DNA from: Dipteris shenzhenensis
Lineage: Eukaryota > Polypodiophyta > Polypodiopsida > Gleicheniales
Assembly (NCBI GenBank): GCA_047967505.1
Contig: CM106541.1
Reading direction: 5' to 3' (one strand)
Length of the DNA: 64,000 nt
Position numbers and translations under genes: made by a program. The notes below the pieces were generated by a model. It was given only the letters and a program-made list of their open reading frames with translations, was not told where the DNA came from and ran no database searches. Below, piece after piece: positions 22,001-38,020 of this stretch (position 1 is the first letter of the stretch; each line of letters starts with the position of its first letter).

Positions 22001-25000
22001 TGAAAGAAACATCATTACATATCTTCTTGGAGAACTACATGATGACAGATAACTACTCAGGTAGTCACAGAAAACAGTCATAGCTCAGTACAAATATATG
22101 GATCAATACACAGCCAAAGGCCTGGTAGAATCCTGCAGTCAAAGCACCATCAGAGAAGCCAAGACAACTATGCCAAAATCTTCGAATCTCCACAATCAAA
22201 GGAGCTGATCACAAAGGTAGCTGAAGCCATGAACCTCACATGCAAACATGCCACATGCATGTCCACTAACCAAGTGGCTGCTAGTTGTTAGACCCTAACA
22301 ATGTTTGCCTTCCTGTCACCCACCTCAATCCGAAGGCAGGAGCTTACATGAAATATCAAACTGTCAAACTGGTAAATGCTCGACAAAGAGTGAGTCCTCA
22401 AGCACAAAGATTTTCAATACCCAAAGTCGGAATTTACAGCCCAGAAAAGAGTACGAGTGCTTCAAATGAAATCTCTGTTGGAAAATAGATGGTAGCAGCA
22501 TAGAATGGGGCTGCACATTGGCTGCCATGTGGGCAGCATACAAACAAAGAAAAGGCAGATCATTGGGCTGCCATGTGGGCAGCACATAGACTGCCATGTG
22601 GGCAGCACATAGACTGCCATGTGGGCAGCACATACGCAGTTTGGAGCTCCCCAGGAGGACAGAAGCTGTCTGGAACAGCCATGTGGCTGGCAGGGACTGG
22701 TTGGTGCGCAGGAGATCCAACCGCCAGTCAAAGAGACTTTGACTTGGAACAAATTTCCGTTTTTGACAAAGATGAAAGGCTAACCATCAACAAAACCTAA
22801 ACTACAGTGAAAAACAAGCTGCTCAAAAGGAATAGTCGTCGTTGTGAGTGTCGGGTTCAGTCTCGACACACATTCCAGCATTTTCTGTTGACACTGCATT
22901 CGCATGGTTCTTTATTCTCAACATCAGTCCTCTTCTTGATACAAAAACCTTGTGTCCAGGTTTACGACAATACTGACGTTTGAAAAGTTCACGATCTTCC
23001 TCCTTGACTCCTTTGCTCTTACCAAAGAACTTCTTACTCAGATAGGCACGCTCTTGACTTTCGTTTGGCAATGTAGACGGGCGTCTCTCTTCATCTAGTA
23101 GGGTAGAAATTATTTCAATCAAATTCACATCATTACTAGTTGGAAGTATTTTGACAATATCATCATAAGCTGGTGATAAATTAGACAACAACGCAACTTT
23201 TGAGTCATCTTCATCTACATGTACTCCCATATGTATCATGTGACAACTGTTTCATGATAGAGCGTAACTTGCTCAAAGGCTCTCCAAGCTTGACTTCATC
23301 TGACATCTTGAACCCAAAGAACTCTTATTTAAGCATCACCTTGTCTTAAGCCAAAGAGAGTCTCGATAGCTATCCGATTTCCAGACGCATTGTTCGTTAG
23401 ATGAAGGTGGTGATTGTATTTACCCCTAAATCCCTTCCAAGGGTGCCAAGTGCCTTCTCGTTCTCTGACTCCCACCTACTGTTCGATCTTCTGAGCCATC
23501 TCTTTATTGTTCTACTTCTTCTTGATACCAGCAACCACAGACAAAGACCCTTCTCCATCAGAGAAAGTCAAAGACCAAGCTGCCATGCAGGGAAGTTTAT
23601 GCAAGTAAACGCGAACCTTCATGCATAGAGTCCATCACTGCAGCTCGGATACCATATCTTGGGGAATACTCAAAATCTATGCATGAAATGAAATGACACA
23701 ATAGATGAAACACAGAGTTGGAATAAGAGTCGACAATTAGAAAAAACTAAAGCTGTAATATATTCAAAAAGAAACTGAAAGCAACATCACTGCATCTCCT
23801 CAGACCTACATGTCGTGTTGGAGAACTACATGATCGCAGATAATTGCTCAGCTATTCAAAGCAACCAGCCATAACTTGGTACAAATATATAGATCAATAC
23901 ACAACCAAATGTCGAGTAGAATCCTGCAGTCAATGCACCGTCAAAGAAGCCACTCCAGTTGCGCCAAAATCGATGAATCTCCACAATCAAAGGAGCTGAT
24001 CACAAAGGTAGCTGAACTCACGAACCTCTACGTGCAAGCATGACGCGTGCATGTCCACTGGTTATTAGAACCTAACAAGATTTGCCTTTCCCAATAGGTT
24101 GATGGTCAATATTTCCTTGGAGCTGAGGCAATGTCATAGTGGTGGAGCAACAACCATGTGGATAAGCTAGTCAAAGAATGATGACACTCTGATCTGTGTA
24201 ATCCCTAATGACTAGGATGGTGGAGGGGGTAATGAGTGAGTAGGGGTTCGACGTGCAGAAAACTAATGTGGTAGACTGTAGTACCCTAGTGAGAATTAGA
24301 GGGGATTGTGGAGGGGAGTATATAAGTCCCCAACCTGGTGCTTTGGTTGTGACATCTAATCTTATGCCTCTCTCTCTCTCTCTCTCTCTCTCAACACGTC
24401 ACGCGGTGTGCTACATCGACATAGTTCCACCTACTGGGGTGAGCCAATGGAGATAGTGCAGTCCTACAAATACTTGGGCAGTCTTCTCAGGGCCAATTTT
24501 CAAGATTGTTCATGCAGCCAGGGCACGGCTCGTATGTGAGCAGGGAGCTCTGTGTTGGAAAGGTCACCTTCCCATCTGTAAGCCCCCAAATGAGGAGAGT
24601 GTGGGGGAGGGGGACCTAGGGCAAGATGTGCCCAAAGAGAGATTACCTGGATGTGTGGATCTGGGACAGATCTGGAGCATTAATGGTTGGTGGGGTATCC
24701 CAAGGATGAAAGGCTGCATCAAGAGCAGCTCATGTGCTAGATCAGAGGACCACACCATTGGTGGGACTCTGGATCTATCTCTCTTGTTTTGTGTCCATAG
24801 TTTTTGGACACTTGTATCAAAATGTTTTCCCTGGCAAAAGCTGTTTTATTTAGCCCTTGAAAGGGCTTTCAGAATTACAACATAAGTGTAACTATGATTG
24901 CAAGCTTTGTGTCAAATTTTCATTGAAACTAAAGAAATAGTAGGTGCATTGATTGTGCTGTTTATTATATAAATTCTTAGCTCTTTTGAATATGTAAATA

Positions 25001-25418
25001 TGGCTAAGGACAGCTGCTGGCACCGCAGCTACATTTGATAAAAGCGTTATTTTCACCTGAGTTTCTCTGTGCTGACTGGTTTATGTCTGTCATTGATTAT
25101 AGAAACGCCAATTTTATCTAGTGGAAAGAGTGGTTTCTTTATATGATCAATTGTGAAACTAAAAGTAACATAAATCATGTTTCTGTGATCGAAACATCGA
25201 TTGAGTGCGTGCTAATTTAGCTCTTTTTCAGTCTTCCAGGCCGATACACAACTCTTTGGAAAGAGGTGGATTTTTTGAAGCAAAAATTCAGCAAGAGACA
25301 AGACTTGAAACTAGAGGAACTTGGAGTGGCAGCTCTGTTCACAGCAGAATGCTATGCTTGGTTTTGTGTTGGTGAAATTGTTGGGAGGGGCTTCACTTTC
25401 ACTGGCTATTACCCGTGA
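19047..25418 (+). CDS. Mitochondrial ATP synthase subunit g (two exons)
   Basis: Small membrane subunit of the F1Fo ATP synthase (inner mitochondrial membrane), part of the dimer-forming peripheral subunits. Exon 1 is 19047-19234 (62 codons plus two bases), exon 2 is 25232-25418. Exon 1 encodes 'MASNNLLHQLRTK', 'LCKHASSYYHNLLAQN', 'PPTVRQCQELSKQLFYTRLA', the conserved plant N-terminus. Exon 2 encodes 'LPGRYTTLWKEVDFLKQKFS', 'LEELGVAALFTAECYAWFC' and ends 'GEIVGRGFTFTGYYP', the conserved membrane segment with its glycine-rich motif. The junction CCAG|GTACTT...TTTTTCAG|TCTTCC is canonical GT-AG, phase 2. The spliced product is 124 residues, the usual plant length (about 120), with no stop or frameshift. 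The frame open past the donor (to 19274) is intronic. AATAAA overlaps the stop. This is the only intact host gene seen. Confidence 0.93.
19531..19630. repeat. 50-bp tandem duplication
   Basis: Two copies (19531 and 19581) of a unit containing ACAGGGACTGCTA and TTCATTCTATCAACGCCATCC-like sequence, with two or three mismatches. Confidence 0.9.
20183..20695 (-). pseudogene. Gypsy reverse transcriptase fragment
   Basis: Two overlapping-order frames. The upper (20695-20477) reads 'DHVILLKEGSKLINN' and 'SPFASLVLLVKKKDGSFRLC', the first RT blocks. The lower (20383-20183) reads 'QHKTAFQTERGLYEYFGLTN' and 'FDDTLTYSKTKEEH', which includes the catalytic Asp-Asp pair in the F-D-D box. A frameshift and about 90 bp of degraded sequence separate them, so it cannot be active. 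Confidence 0.85.
21396..21728 (-). pseudogene. Gypsy gag fragment
   Basis: 110-codon frame with 'FIHAIQHDVSAARPRSLEEA', 'MQLAERFEPQYSP' and a basic, Ser-rich tail 'SSGQRKSFSRPGYFN'. The order (capsid end, 'A..LAER' helix, basic linker) fits gypsy gag before the zinc knuckle. It lies upstream of RT on the same strand. Confidence 0.65.
21876..22318 (-). repeat. 3' LTR of nested copia-like element
   Basis: Aligns with 23660-24094. On the - strand it starts TGACAGGAAGGC after the purine tract. The last ~30 bases toward 21876 are diverged from the partner LTR. Confidence 0.7.
22500..22640. repeat. 23-bp minisatellite with CTGCCATGTGGGCAG
   Basis: Four copies of CTGCCATGTGGGCAGCA, three of them spaced 23 bp apart with CATAGA. 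The core is an imperfect palindrome (CTGCC...GGGCAG). It lies in the non-gag internal part of the copia-like element. Confidence 0.9.
22823..23420 (-). pseudogene. Copia gag (UBN2-type) remnant
   Basis: Reading - strand from 23420: 'FKMSDEVKLGEPLSKLRSIM' and 'KQLSHDT' in shifted frames, then an open frame 23239-22823 with 'KVALLSNLSPAYDDIVKIL', 'LIEIISTLLDEERR' and 'CRKPGHKVF'. These are the UBN2 gag helices and the start of a CCHC knuckle (C-x2-C partly lost: 'QYCRKPGHK'). Upstream stops show decay. It is the only coding region in the nested element. Confidence 0.8.
23643..23654 (-). other. Primer binding site, iMet-like
   Basis: TGGTATCCGAGC on the - strand, one mismatch from TGGTATCAGAGC, 5 bp from the LTR end at 23660. 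Confidence 0.75.
23660..24094 (-). repeat. 5' LTR of nested copia-like element
   Basis: 435 bp; on the - strand begins TGGGAAAGGC and ends TTCCCCA, partner of 21876-22318. Confidence 0.75.
24300..24400 (+). promoter_or_regulatory. TATA box and CT microsatellite inside intron
   Basis: GTATATAAGTCCCC (about 24319-24332) is followed by (CT)13 at 24367-24392. Probably the promoter of a decayed element; its relation to the host gene is unknown. Confidence 0.35.
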
Positions 25419-26577
25419 ATAAAAATGTTTTTGTAAAGTTTGCAAGTGTATGAAAACCTTAGCCCATATACGTTACGAAGATGAGTCCAGAACAACGCGG
25501 GACTAGCTAGTAAGCTTAATATAATCTTGACCTTAAATACAATTTTCTGCTGTACTTCATAGCATTTGTTGCAGTTGAGGTTGGTGCCAGTCCCAGGAGT
25601 CTGTACTTTTGAGTGATACTATGTTAATTTTGTCAAAGTATGTTAAACCTTTTCCAGACCTCCGTCTTTGTCACAAGGCTGGTCGTGTGGGTAGGAGATA
25701 AAGACGGGCAAAACAATAGCTAGAAGGCATGATTGCAATTTAAACAAAGACATGCATGCGCTTAGGATGGCGGCATAATTGAATTCAAAAAAATTTTACA
25801 TTCATCTCATTTTGCAAGATTCTTACTGCGGTTTTACCAGGATGGGGATTTTTTTTCGTCGCAAAGCCTCTTGTAAACGGCTGCTTTGTCGCATGTACTT
25901 AAACTAAGGAGCACCTGACTTTGTACGAAGAAGACTGTAAGTCAGGCTTTCTAAAATTCTCTGTCCAAGTACAGTCGTCCAAAACGTTCTGTAAATATTC
26001 TTGTTGAAGTTTTGCTTAGTAGTATGCTAAACTGATGTTCTCTTTTTCCTAACCATGCTCTTTGGTGCTAACATTCATCAAGGTTCATGTCGAACATTAC
26101 CAAGGAATTTAGGGTGCGTATGTCTTTTAACGGTGTGATCCACACATTTTACCGGCATTGATTGCACCATGATAGTTCAACTAGAACATATATTTCCAAT
26201 GATCGTATAAGACCTTGCAAACTGTTTTGGTAAGATAGTAAAGGTAATGATAGAGATTTGCAATGCAATACAAGGTGGAGTACTTGACTCCACCCCAATG
26301 GCATTCGTAAATAAGGCTATTGAATGCCTTAATTAGGATGTCCATCATTTCACGGTGCTAAATGAATAGCCTCTATCGTCCATTTGGCCCACGCATCCTA
26401 TGAGAGGGCATCCTCCACCCACCAAATTTGTGCCATGACTTACCTTGGTCGAGGGAGTCAATATCTCCTACATGCTATAACCAAAATAAATGAATGAGCA
26501 TGAGACTAATTCAAATAAGTCTCATAGAGAGTTGAAGGAAGGATCTAAATGAGTATTCCACATTTGAATAATCTTCA

Positions 26578-26601
26578 CTCACACATGCACATGCGCGCGC
26601 A

Positions 26602-26636
<35 letters not shown>

Positions 26637-26692
26637 GCATGCATGTATGGTGTGTGTACACACACACACCCGTGCGCGAGTGTGCGTGTGGA
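26578..26692. repeat. Alternating purine-pyrimidine tract (CA)n/(CG)n
   Basis: Over 100 bp of nearly unbroken alternation: ACACATGCACATGCGCGCGC, then (CA)17, ATATGCATGCATG, GTGTGTGTACACACACACA and GTGCGCGAGTGTGCG. Z-DNA and cruciform prone. Confidence 0.9.
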
Positions 26693-26795
26693 CATGCAAG
26701 AAAGAATCCAAGATCATTCAGATGGTGTTCTCACGCGCGCGTGTGGACATGCAAGAAAGAATCCAATCTCATTCAGAGGGTGTTCCATGTGCGGG
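26686..26795. repeat. 55-bp tandem duplication
   Basis: GTGTGGACATGCAAGAAAGA occurs at 26686 and 26741, followed in both copies by ATCCAA and ATTCAGA.GGTGTTC. Confidence 0.9.
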
Positions 26796-27679
26796 AAATT
26801 ACACCATGAGAGGACATGTTTGTGAATCCCTTAACCGTTGGAACATGTCATCATGTCTATAATTTTTTTGAATGCTCTTTAGTGTCACCTTATGAAATAA
26901 TGTTTTCTTCAAAAGCTTGTGTATTTTGTATGATGATTCCATTGTTGGGGACTTTATTATAGAGAGCTATTCTCTCACCTAGTTGATAGACCTGATGAAG
27001 TAACTGTGTGGGGGAAGATCACAAGGTTGAAAATTTGTGCTGTTCATTTTACTATTACATAAGAACTTTGGGCATTTCCTCTCTACTTCTAGACATGAAT
27101 GTTTTTCCATTCTTTCTAAGTGGTAGCAGTATCTTCACAAAGTCGGCCCTTTATTTCCAGGTGCGAATACTTTTATCAAGGGATGCTCATGTGTGGAAAT
27201 GTGTACATGTTTGTGTGAAAGAGAATGTGATAATTCAATACCCAATCCATATTGTTTATTGTTGATGTAATGGAAGATGCTAGTTCTTGCTATGGATGGA
27301 TTTAATGATATTAAAGTTGGAATCTAGTGTTATATGTTAGAGTTTGTGCATGTTCTTAAATTCTAGATATACACACATTAAATATCAATTAGAAAAACTT
27401 TCCATGGCCACATGGAGAGATGGAGAATCTTTTCGAAGTGTAGGGAAGGGTAGTTTAGTTGGACACGAGTGCTTCATAGTACTCGTGGACACTTTAAGAA
27501 TATCTTTCTGATTTAACTGTTTTTTTTACATTGTAGTATTTAGCCTCAAAAAGAGGTCACTGAGCAAAAACAGCAAATGTCTAGGTCTATGACCATTGCA
27601 TCCTTCTAAAGTCAACAGTTAACAAAGAAAACCAGTAGCAGAATTGCACAAAAGAAGTATATTCTGAAAGTGCCAACAC

Positions 27680-28018
27680 TCAGGCAAGATCGTAGCAGGA
27701 CAAGTAGTGTCTAATACATCCCTCAGCATCCACTAATACATCCCTCATCATCCAATAACAAGAGAAGTTCCAGTTCAAAAACAAGTTGCCTCTTGATCCA
27801 TCAGAGAGGTCCCTCCTTGACTTGAGGAGCAGCAAGAGCATGTGAGGGTGAGACATGTTTTCCCTTTGGCAGGAGCACTTGAGAATGTGAGAATCCAGTG
27901 CCCTGTACAGCTGATCAATGGCCTCATTATAATTCTTTATAGCTTTGTTCAGACTCTTGCATTCCTCATTAGTCCCAATTTTCCAAGATGATTCATTTAC
28001 AATAGGTGAAGGTGCCAT
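27680..28018 (-). CDS. Unrecognised 112-aa ORF
   Basis: Open frame on the - strand starting 'MAPSPIVNESSWKIG', with a helical, Asn/Lys-rich stretch 'SLNKAIKNYNEAIDQLYRAL' that could form a short coiled coil, then 'CSCQRE'. No family is recognised. It stands alone, without neighbours, promoter or splice evidence. It may be the start of a retrotransposon gag or a chance frame. Confidence 0.2.
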   Translation of the reverse strand: MAPSPIVNESSWKIGTNEECKSLNKAIKNYNEAIDQLYRALDSHILKCSCQRENMSHPHMLLLLLKSRRDLSDGSRGNLFLNWNFSCYWMMRDVLVDAEGCIRHYLSCYDLA

Positions 28019-33005
<4,987 letters not shown>

Positions 33006-33112
33006 ATGCTACATCTTAGTTGTCATTGTCTGCATTTTGTGCATACTACATCTTGGTTGTCATTGTCCGCATTTTGTGTCACTATGTCTTTGTTTTGTGT
33101 TTAATTTTTAGG

Positions 33113-33245
33113 CGTGCATGTGTGTGTGTGTGTGTGCACGCGCGCGCATGTGTATAAGTGTATGTCCATGTGGGTGTGAATGCAAGTGTGCATGTGTGTG
33201 TAATAGATGCATGCATGCACACACTCATGCGTGCGTGCATGCAAG
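33113..33245. repeat. TG/CG/CATG alternating tract
   Basis: GTGTGTGTGTGTGTGTGTGC, ACGCGCGCGCATGTG and GATGCATGCATGCAC in near-continuous purine-pyrimidine alternation. It is complementary in sense to the CA run 110 bp upstream. Confidence 0.85.
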
Positions 33246-34050
33246 TATGTATTGTGTATTGTCATAGTACTACTAACATCTTGGTTAAGCGTGCCAAGGC
33301 AATGTAATCATAATCTTCATTCTTCCATAAAATGAACAAGGATTGTCAAATTCATACCATCCATTAAAGTACATATCCAACCACGTAAAAAGGTTTCAAA
33401 GGTTACTGGACCCATCTCGAAGTGGTACATTCCTATTAGATATCTAGTACATTAAAATAGTAATGTACAATAAAACAAGTAAATATGTTATAGTGTTATG
33501 GTCCAAAGTGGTGGCAAAAATGCTTCGGTCTCATTTGGTGTCGTCCATGCATTGAAGGTAAACTGACTCACCTAGTACCATCACAACATGACAAAAGTTA
33601 GAACATTTCATACATGTTGTGCAAGTCGGGCTTCAATGCCAACTTATGGTTGTTATCTCTATCACCAATATAAAGGAGAACACAAAAAGGAACTAACGGA
33701 ATCAACTTTGCCATGAGTGACTTAGAATGATAATACTTCATAGCAAGAGTTCAATGAAAGTGAACTTTAAATCTAGTTGCTTCAAGTGTACAAGGATCAT
33801 GAGTAGAGTCTAAGTCTTTGACTATTAGAGCACATAGACTACCTCAAGATCAAACACTAAAGTAAGAATAATGTGCTTAACAACTGCAACATCTTCTTGA
33901 TAGTCATAAAAAAAGATATATTCAAAAAATACTTGACAAAACGTGCAAAGTGTTCTTTGTAGAGATAGGTGTTCAACCCAAAGCAAAATTCAGATTCTAA
34001 CTAATTTTCCTTGCTTATAACAATATGTGCTAAGAGGTCTAGATGCCAAA

Positions 34051-34440
34051 CCAATGTTGTAGGGTTATATCCCATACATTAAAGAAATTTTAGAGGCTTA
34101 TAAGTATTTTATAAGAGCTATCTAGCTCCTTAAAGAAGGGTTCTTGGGACAGGTTGCAAAAATTCCTGCAAACATTGAAAAGTAGTGACAGTTGCAACTT
34201 TTTCACCTTCAATACTAGGTGATGGCTACTTCACCTTACAAAAACCAATGCTGTAGGGTTGTAGAACATATGTTAAAGATTTTTTAGAGACCAATAGGGT
34301 TCTCTAGCTCCTTAAAGAAAGGTTCCCTAGACTGGTTGCAGGAATTCTTGCAAACAATGAAAAGTAGCAACAGTTGGAACCCTTTCACCTTCAAGACAAG
34401 GCAATAGTTGACTCAATCCCCATGTTGGGGACTTGGAGCA
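34051..34440. repeat. Diverged ~194-bp tandem duplication
   Basis: CCAATG.TGTAGGGTT at 34051 and 34245, followed in both by TCTAGCTCCTTAAAGAA, GGTTGCA, AAAAGTAG and TTTCACCTTCAA. Confidence 0.8.
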
Positions 34441-34611
34441 GATACTAGAGGTCTTGAGTAAGAGTCATCCCTTGAGTGAGTAGAGGATAACAATGTTGCA
34501 TACCTCATGACCCATCTTTGAAATGAGGTGGCAAAATTAAGCAAGAGGGAGCAATCAAGAAACATAGGAAATGCCCATACTTGCTTCAACATGACTTGTA
34601 GTTCAAACACA

Positions 34612-34795
34612 CATGGAAAGTTGTATCCATTACTTTTATGATACTAAGCTGATTGAAAAAACTACAATCAAAGATTGGTTTCTTGTTATTGTATGCATTA
34701 CCCATGGAAAGTTGTATCCATTACTTTTATGATACTAATCTGATTGAAACAATCACAATCAAAGACTGGTTTCTTGTTATTGTATGCAATGACAT
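34612..34795. repeat. 91-bp tandem duplication
   Basis: CATGGAAAGTTGTATCCATT recurs at 34612 and 34703; the copies share nearly all bases through TTCTTGTTATTGTATGCA. Confidence 0.9.
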
Positions 34796-37700
34796 CCTCG
34801 ATGTCTAAAGTAATGAAGACCATGTCTTGAAGCAACCATAAGCTGATACATAACATGGATAAGTAATTTTCAGCCTTGGATGGTCTCGAATGGAAATTAC
34901 AGTTCTATCCCTTAAATTATGGTTTGTTTACACTAGTCAATTTCTACTATTGAAGCTAGCTTTGTTGTCCAACAGCATCATATAAGCATGAAGTTGCCAA
35001 AACAAAGTTTCAAGAGCATATCTAATGAAATCCCACAATCACAAGCAAAAATAGACACCTTTCATGTATAATACCTTAAGGACATCAATACTTAGATTAA
35101 ACCCTTCCTTTTAACTAGCATAATATCATGATCATGTAGCTAATAATTTACATCTCTATGTAAGGTTCATGACTATTAACCTTGGAAATGTACTATCATT
35201 TTTTCAAGATGATATAATCTAAAAAGTTTCTCAAAATGGTTAGTGATTCATTACCAATCACTCAAAATCCAATGGGGGGTAGTCAAAAACATTTTAATTT
35301 TGTACTCAGCCAAGAGGATGATAGTATATCTTTAATTCCATATTTGGGTTACATATGCTGCTCAACATAACAAAAATTATGACTCTCCAATTGTCTCTCA
35401 AAATCATGCATTTCCTCTTGAGCTCTCAAGACCCTGAAGCACAACAATTCCCAAAATGCATATTGGAAACAATTACAGCACGCCACCAACACAGGTCCCC
35501 CAATAATAGTGTAAACTAAAGCCAAAAGGGCAATCATCCTTGTCCTTCCTCTTGTAGAATATACATGACAAGACCAATTTTGCAACTTGAACAATTCTGC
35601 AACCAATCTAGAATTCTCCTACTTACATTAAGAAAACAAAGAACCAATCTTGAAATTTTTTGGACCCAATTATGCTAGATAAAAGACGTTTGGTGAAAAG
35701 GTTGTTGGTAAGTACAAGGCTCACTAGGTTTCACAATTTAGCAAAGAAAAACTTCACTGACCTAGTTAGTTTAGAGAGACACAATGGTGATATTCTTTAA
35801 AGTTTTAAAATGTGTACTGACCTCTCCTATGAACTTATTTTTGATAAGGTCAAGAATGCATAAGAATTTACAATTTGTCAACAACCTTGGAATGCTACCA
35901 AACAATGCACTCTGTCAAGAAAATGGATTGCCCAAAAGTAGAGCCATCATCTTAGAGATTTGGGACAGACTTCTTGGAAAATGTTTTGAGAGACCTTATT
36001 ATCACAAAGCAACATCTTTTAGAGATTGGTGAAGCTGACAACATTGTCCTTCAATCGACCTATGAAGCTACTTACCTCTGCAAAGAAAGAATCAAGAGAG
36101 AAGTGGCATTATGTACATCACCTGGTATAGGACTTGTCAATGCATTTAAGCCATGTACAATTCATGATGATGCCTACATCATCTAGGTCTAGAATAAGGA
36201 GTTTTGTTCAAATTTTCTTAAAAAAGGACAAGGATGCTGACATTGGGGGCATGCAGACAGACACCCATTACGGGGGGCCCCCAGAGTGGCATAAAACTCT
36301 TCAAGATCAATGAGGTTGCAATAAGAGGGCACCCACCTCAAAGATTAGGCAACCCTTCTCTCCTACACCATTGGACTCAAATGTATGCACAAGGTGCAAG
36401 AGCAATAGGTAGGAGTTGCAAACTAGAGGCCAATGGAGGGAGATGGAGAAAAAGGGCCAAAAAGGAGGCTAGGATGCAATATTAGGGAGTAATGTTGAGA
36501 CATAGTTAGGGCTTTTCATCTTCATTTATCCCCAATCCTATTTGCTTACCCATGTCCTCACATGGGTTGTTCCAACCCATAAGATGTTCCTTCCTTCCAT
36601 CCCAAAGTCTCCAAAGGTTACAAGGATCCCCAATGTGTATGCATGCATGCGTGTGTGCATGCGTGAGCGTGCACGTACACACACACCTAGATATTCACTC
36701 CTATGAAATAGGTGGTTCTTTTGCTATTGGTGTTCCAAATAAATATCAATATTAATGGTAGCCACAATTCAGCCAGTTAGCTATGCAAAAAAGTTAGGAA
36801 TTTTCCATTGAAAGGAAAATACAACAACAATTACAACAAGTTTCAATAGCTTAAAAGGGGTTTATATGAACAAGTGAAAAAGATACAAATGGCAATCTTA
36901 TTAGTCACACTCTTAAATATACTCCAATGTCAGAGTCTATTACTTGCATCCATCCACATATAAGGTTATGTTAGAAAATATGTACCTCACTTAGTGGACT
37001 CCAAGTGTTAAAAAATGTGATTGCTTGTTATTGCAGTCTAGAGTGTACCACAAAGCCTAGTCAAAGATCCAAATTCTTGTTATTAATGAGCCAAAATTTG
37101 CATAAAAGAGAGAAGAGTGAGCCATCCCTATATGTTCCATTAGGTGTTTTTGAATACATACTACGGTGTATGTTTGGGTAGTGAGAAAAAATGTCAAAGA
37201 TTATAATAGTCAAATATTACTACAAAAAAAGCATACTGACACATAAAGCTATTTATAGAATAAAATAGGAAATCTAAGCATATATAGCATCATATCTTGC
37301 TTTTGGTACTTACTAGATCATTTTACTTAAAGACAAACTACCAGGATTGAGTGAGCATACTTAGCACAATGTATATATCATTCAGTTTCGACATGCCAAG
37401 GAAAATAATCAAACTAAAATCTTTAACACAATTATATATTATAGCAGACCTGACAGCACCAATAAATGTAGATTAGCAAACTAAGAAGGTTATGATGAAG
37501 CATCTACTAGAATTAGAGAATGCAAAATATAAAAACATGTAGATGTAGCCTATGGATAGCCCATAAGAGGGTTAACTTAGAACCTAAACTATAGGGGTAT
37601 AAGAACCATTAACTAACTTCAACATCAATTTTTAAAAGTTGCAAAATAGATTTGAAAAACCAAATAATAAGGTAATATTGAAGAGGTCTCACTCTAACTT

Positions 37701-38020
37701 TTAAAAAGCATACACACATATATACCATATTACATGAACATCCCAACAAGAGGATTTAAAACAATTAAAATAGAGAGTGCAAAACCAGTCGAATTGGTTG
37801 AGTTCACACATAGCTAAAATTATATTCTTCTAGCACGGAGCTTGGGAGTTTCCATTGGAACCTAAGGGGGACATAACCATCATATAATCAATAGCAACCC
37901 ATTTTGGGGTCATTACTTTATAGCACAAGAGAGATTAACATGGGCATGGACCTAGCACACTAAAAAGGAAAACTTGGTGTAATTTACTATAACAAAACTA
38001 TTTAGACCCGTGAGAATGGT

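Larger units (their letters stand above)
21876..24094 (-). mobile_element. Copia-like LTR element with gag only (TR-GAG-like), nested in gypsy
   Basis: Direct repeats of about 440 bp at 21876-22318 and 23660-24094 share long stretches (AGCTGTAATATATTCA, ACAAATATATRGATCAATAC, CACAATCAAAGGAGCTGATC). On the - strand the upstream LTR is followed after 5 bp by TGGTATCCGAGC (23654-23643), one mismatch from the iMet PBS. A purine tract GATTGAGGTGGG (22330-22319) directly precedes the downstream LTR. The internal part is only about 1.3 kb: UBN2-type gag and a minisatellite, with no pol. ATAGG occurs on both flanks (21871-21875, 24095-24099), a likely target duplication, and gypsy gag-like sequence resumes beyond. 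The outer edge at 21876 is uncertain by a few bases. Confidence 0.75.
19235..25231 (+). other. 5,997-bp intron of ATP synthase subunit g gene
   Basis: Starts GTACTT, ends CTCTTTTTCAG. Nearly all of it is accounted for by retrotransposon material on the opposite strand (gypsy 19.8-21.9 kb, copia-like 21.9-24.1 kb), a CT microsatellite and unassigned sequence 24.1-25.2 kb. The splice signals are intact and both exons are open, so the gene appears to tolerate the insertions. Confidence 0.9.
25419..27679. other. Region downstream of subunit g gene, no further gene
   Basis: The first few hundred bases probably hold the 3' UTR and polyadenylation region. Beyond that only short frames without motifs are seen. 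Confidence 0.45.
33246..38020. other. Gene-free stretch with local duplications
   Basis: No domain recognised. Frames at 35784-36186 and 36234-36485 look random. A third alternating tract (GCATGCATGCGTGTGTGCAT, GTACACACACAC) is at 36630-36690. Confidence 0.45.

Noticed and set aside
24395-24520. Possible LINE reverse-transcriptase tail ('IVQSYKYLGSLLRANFQDC')
   Set aside because: One short block that resembles the 'KYLG' LINE motif, with no other RT block nearby; too little to call.
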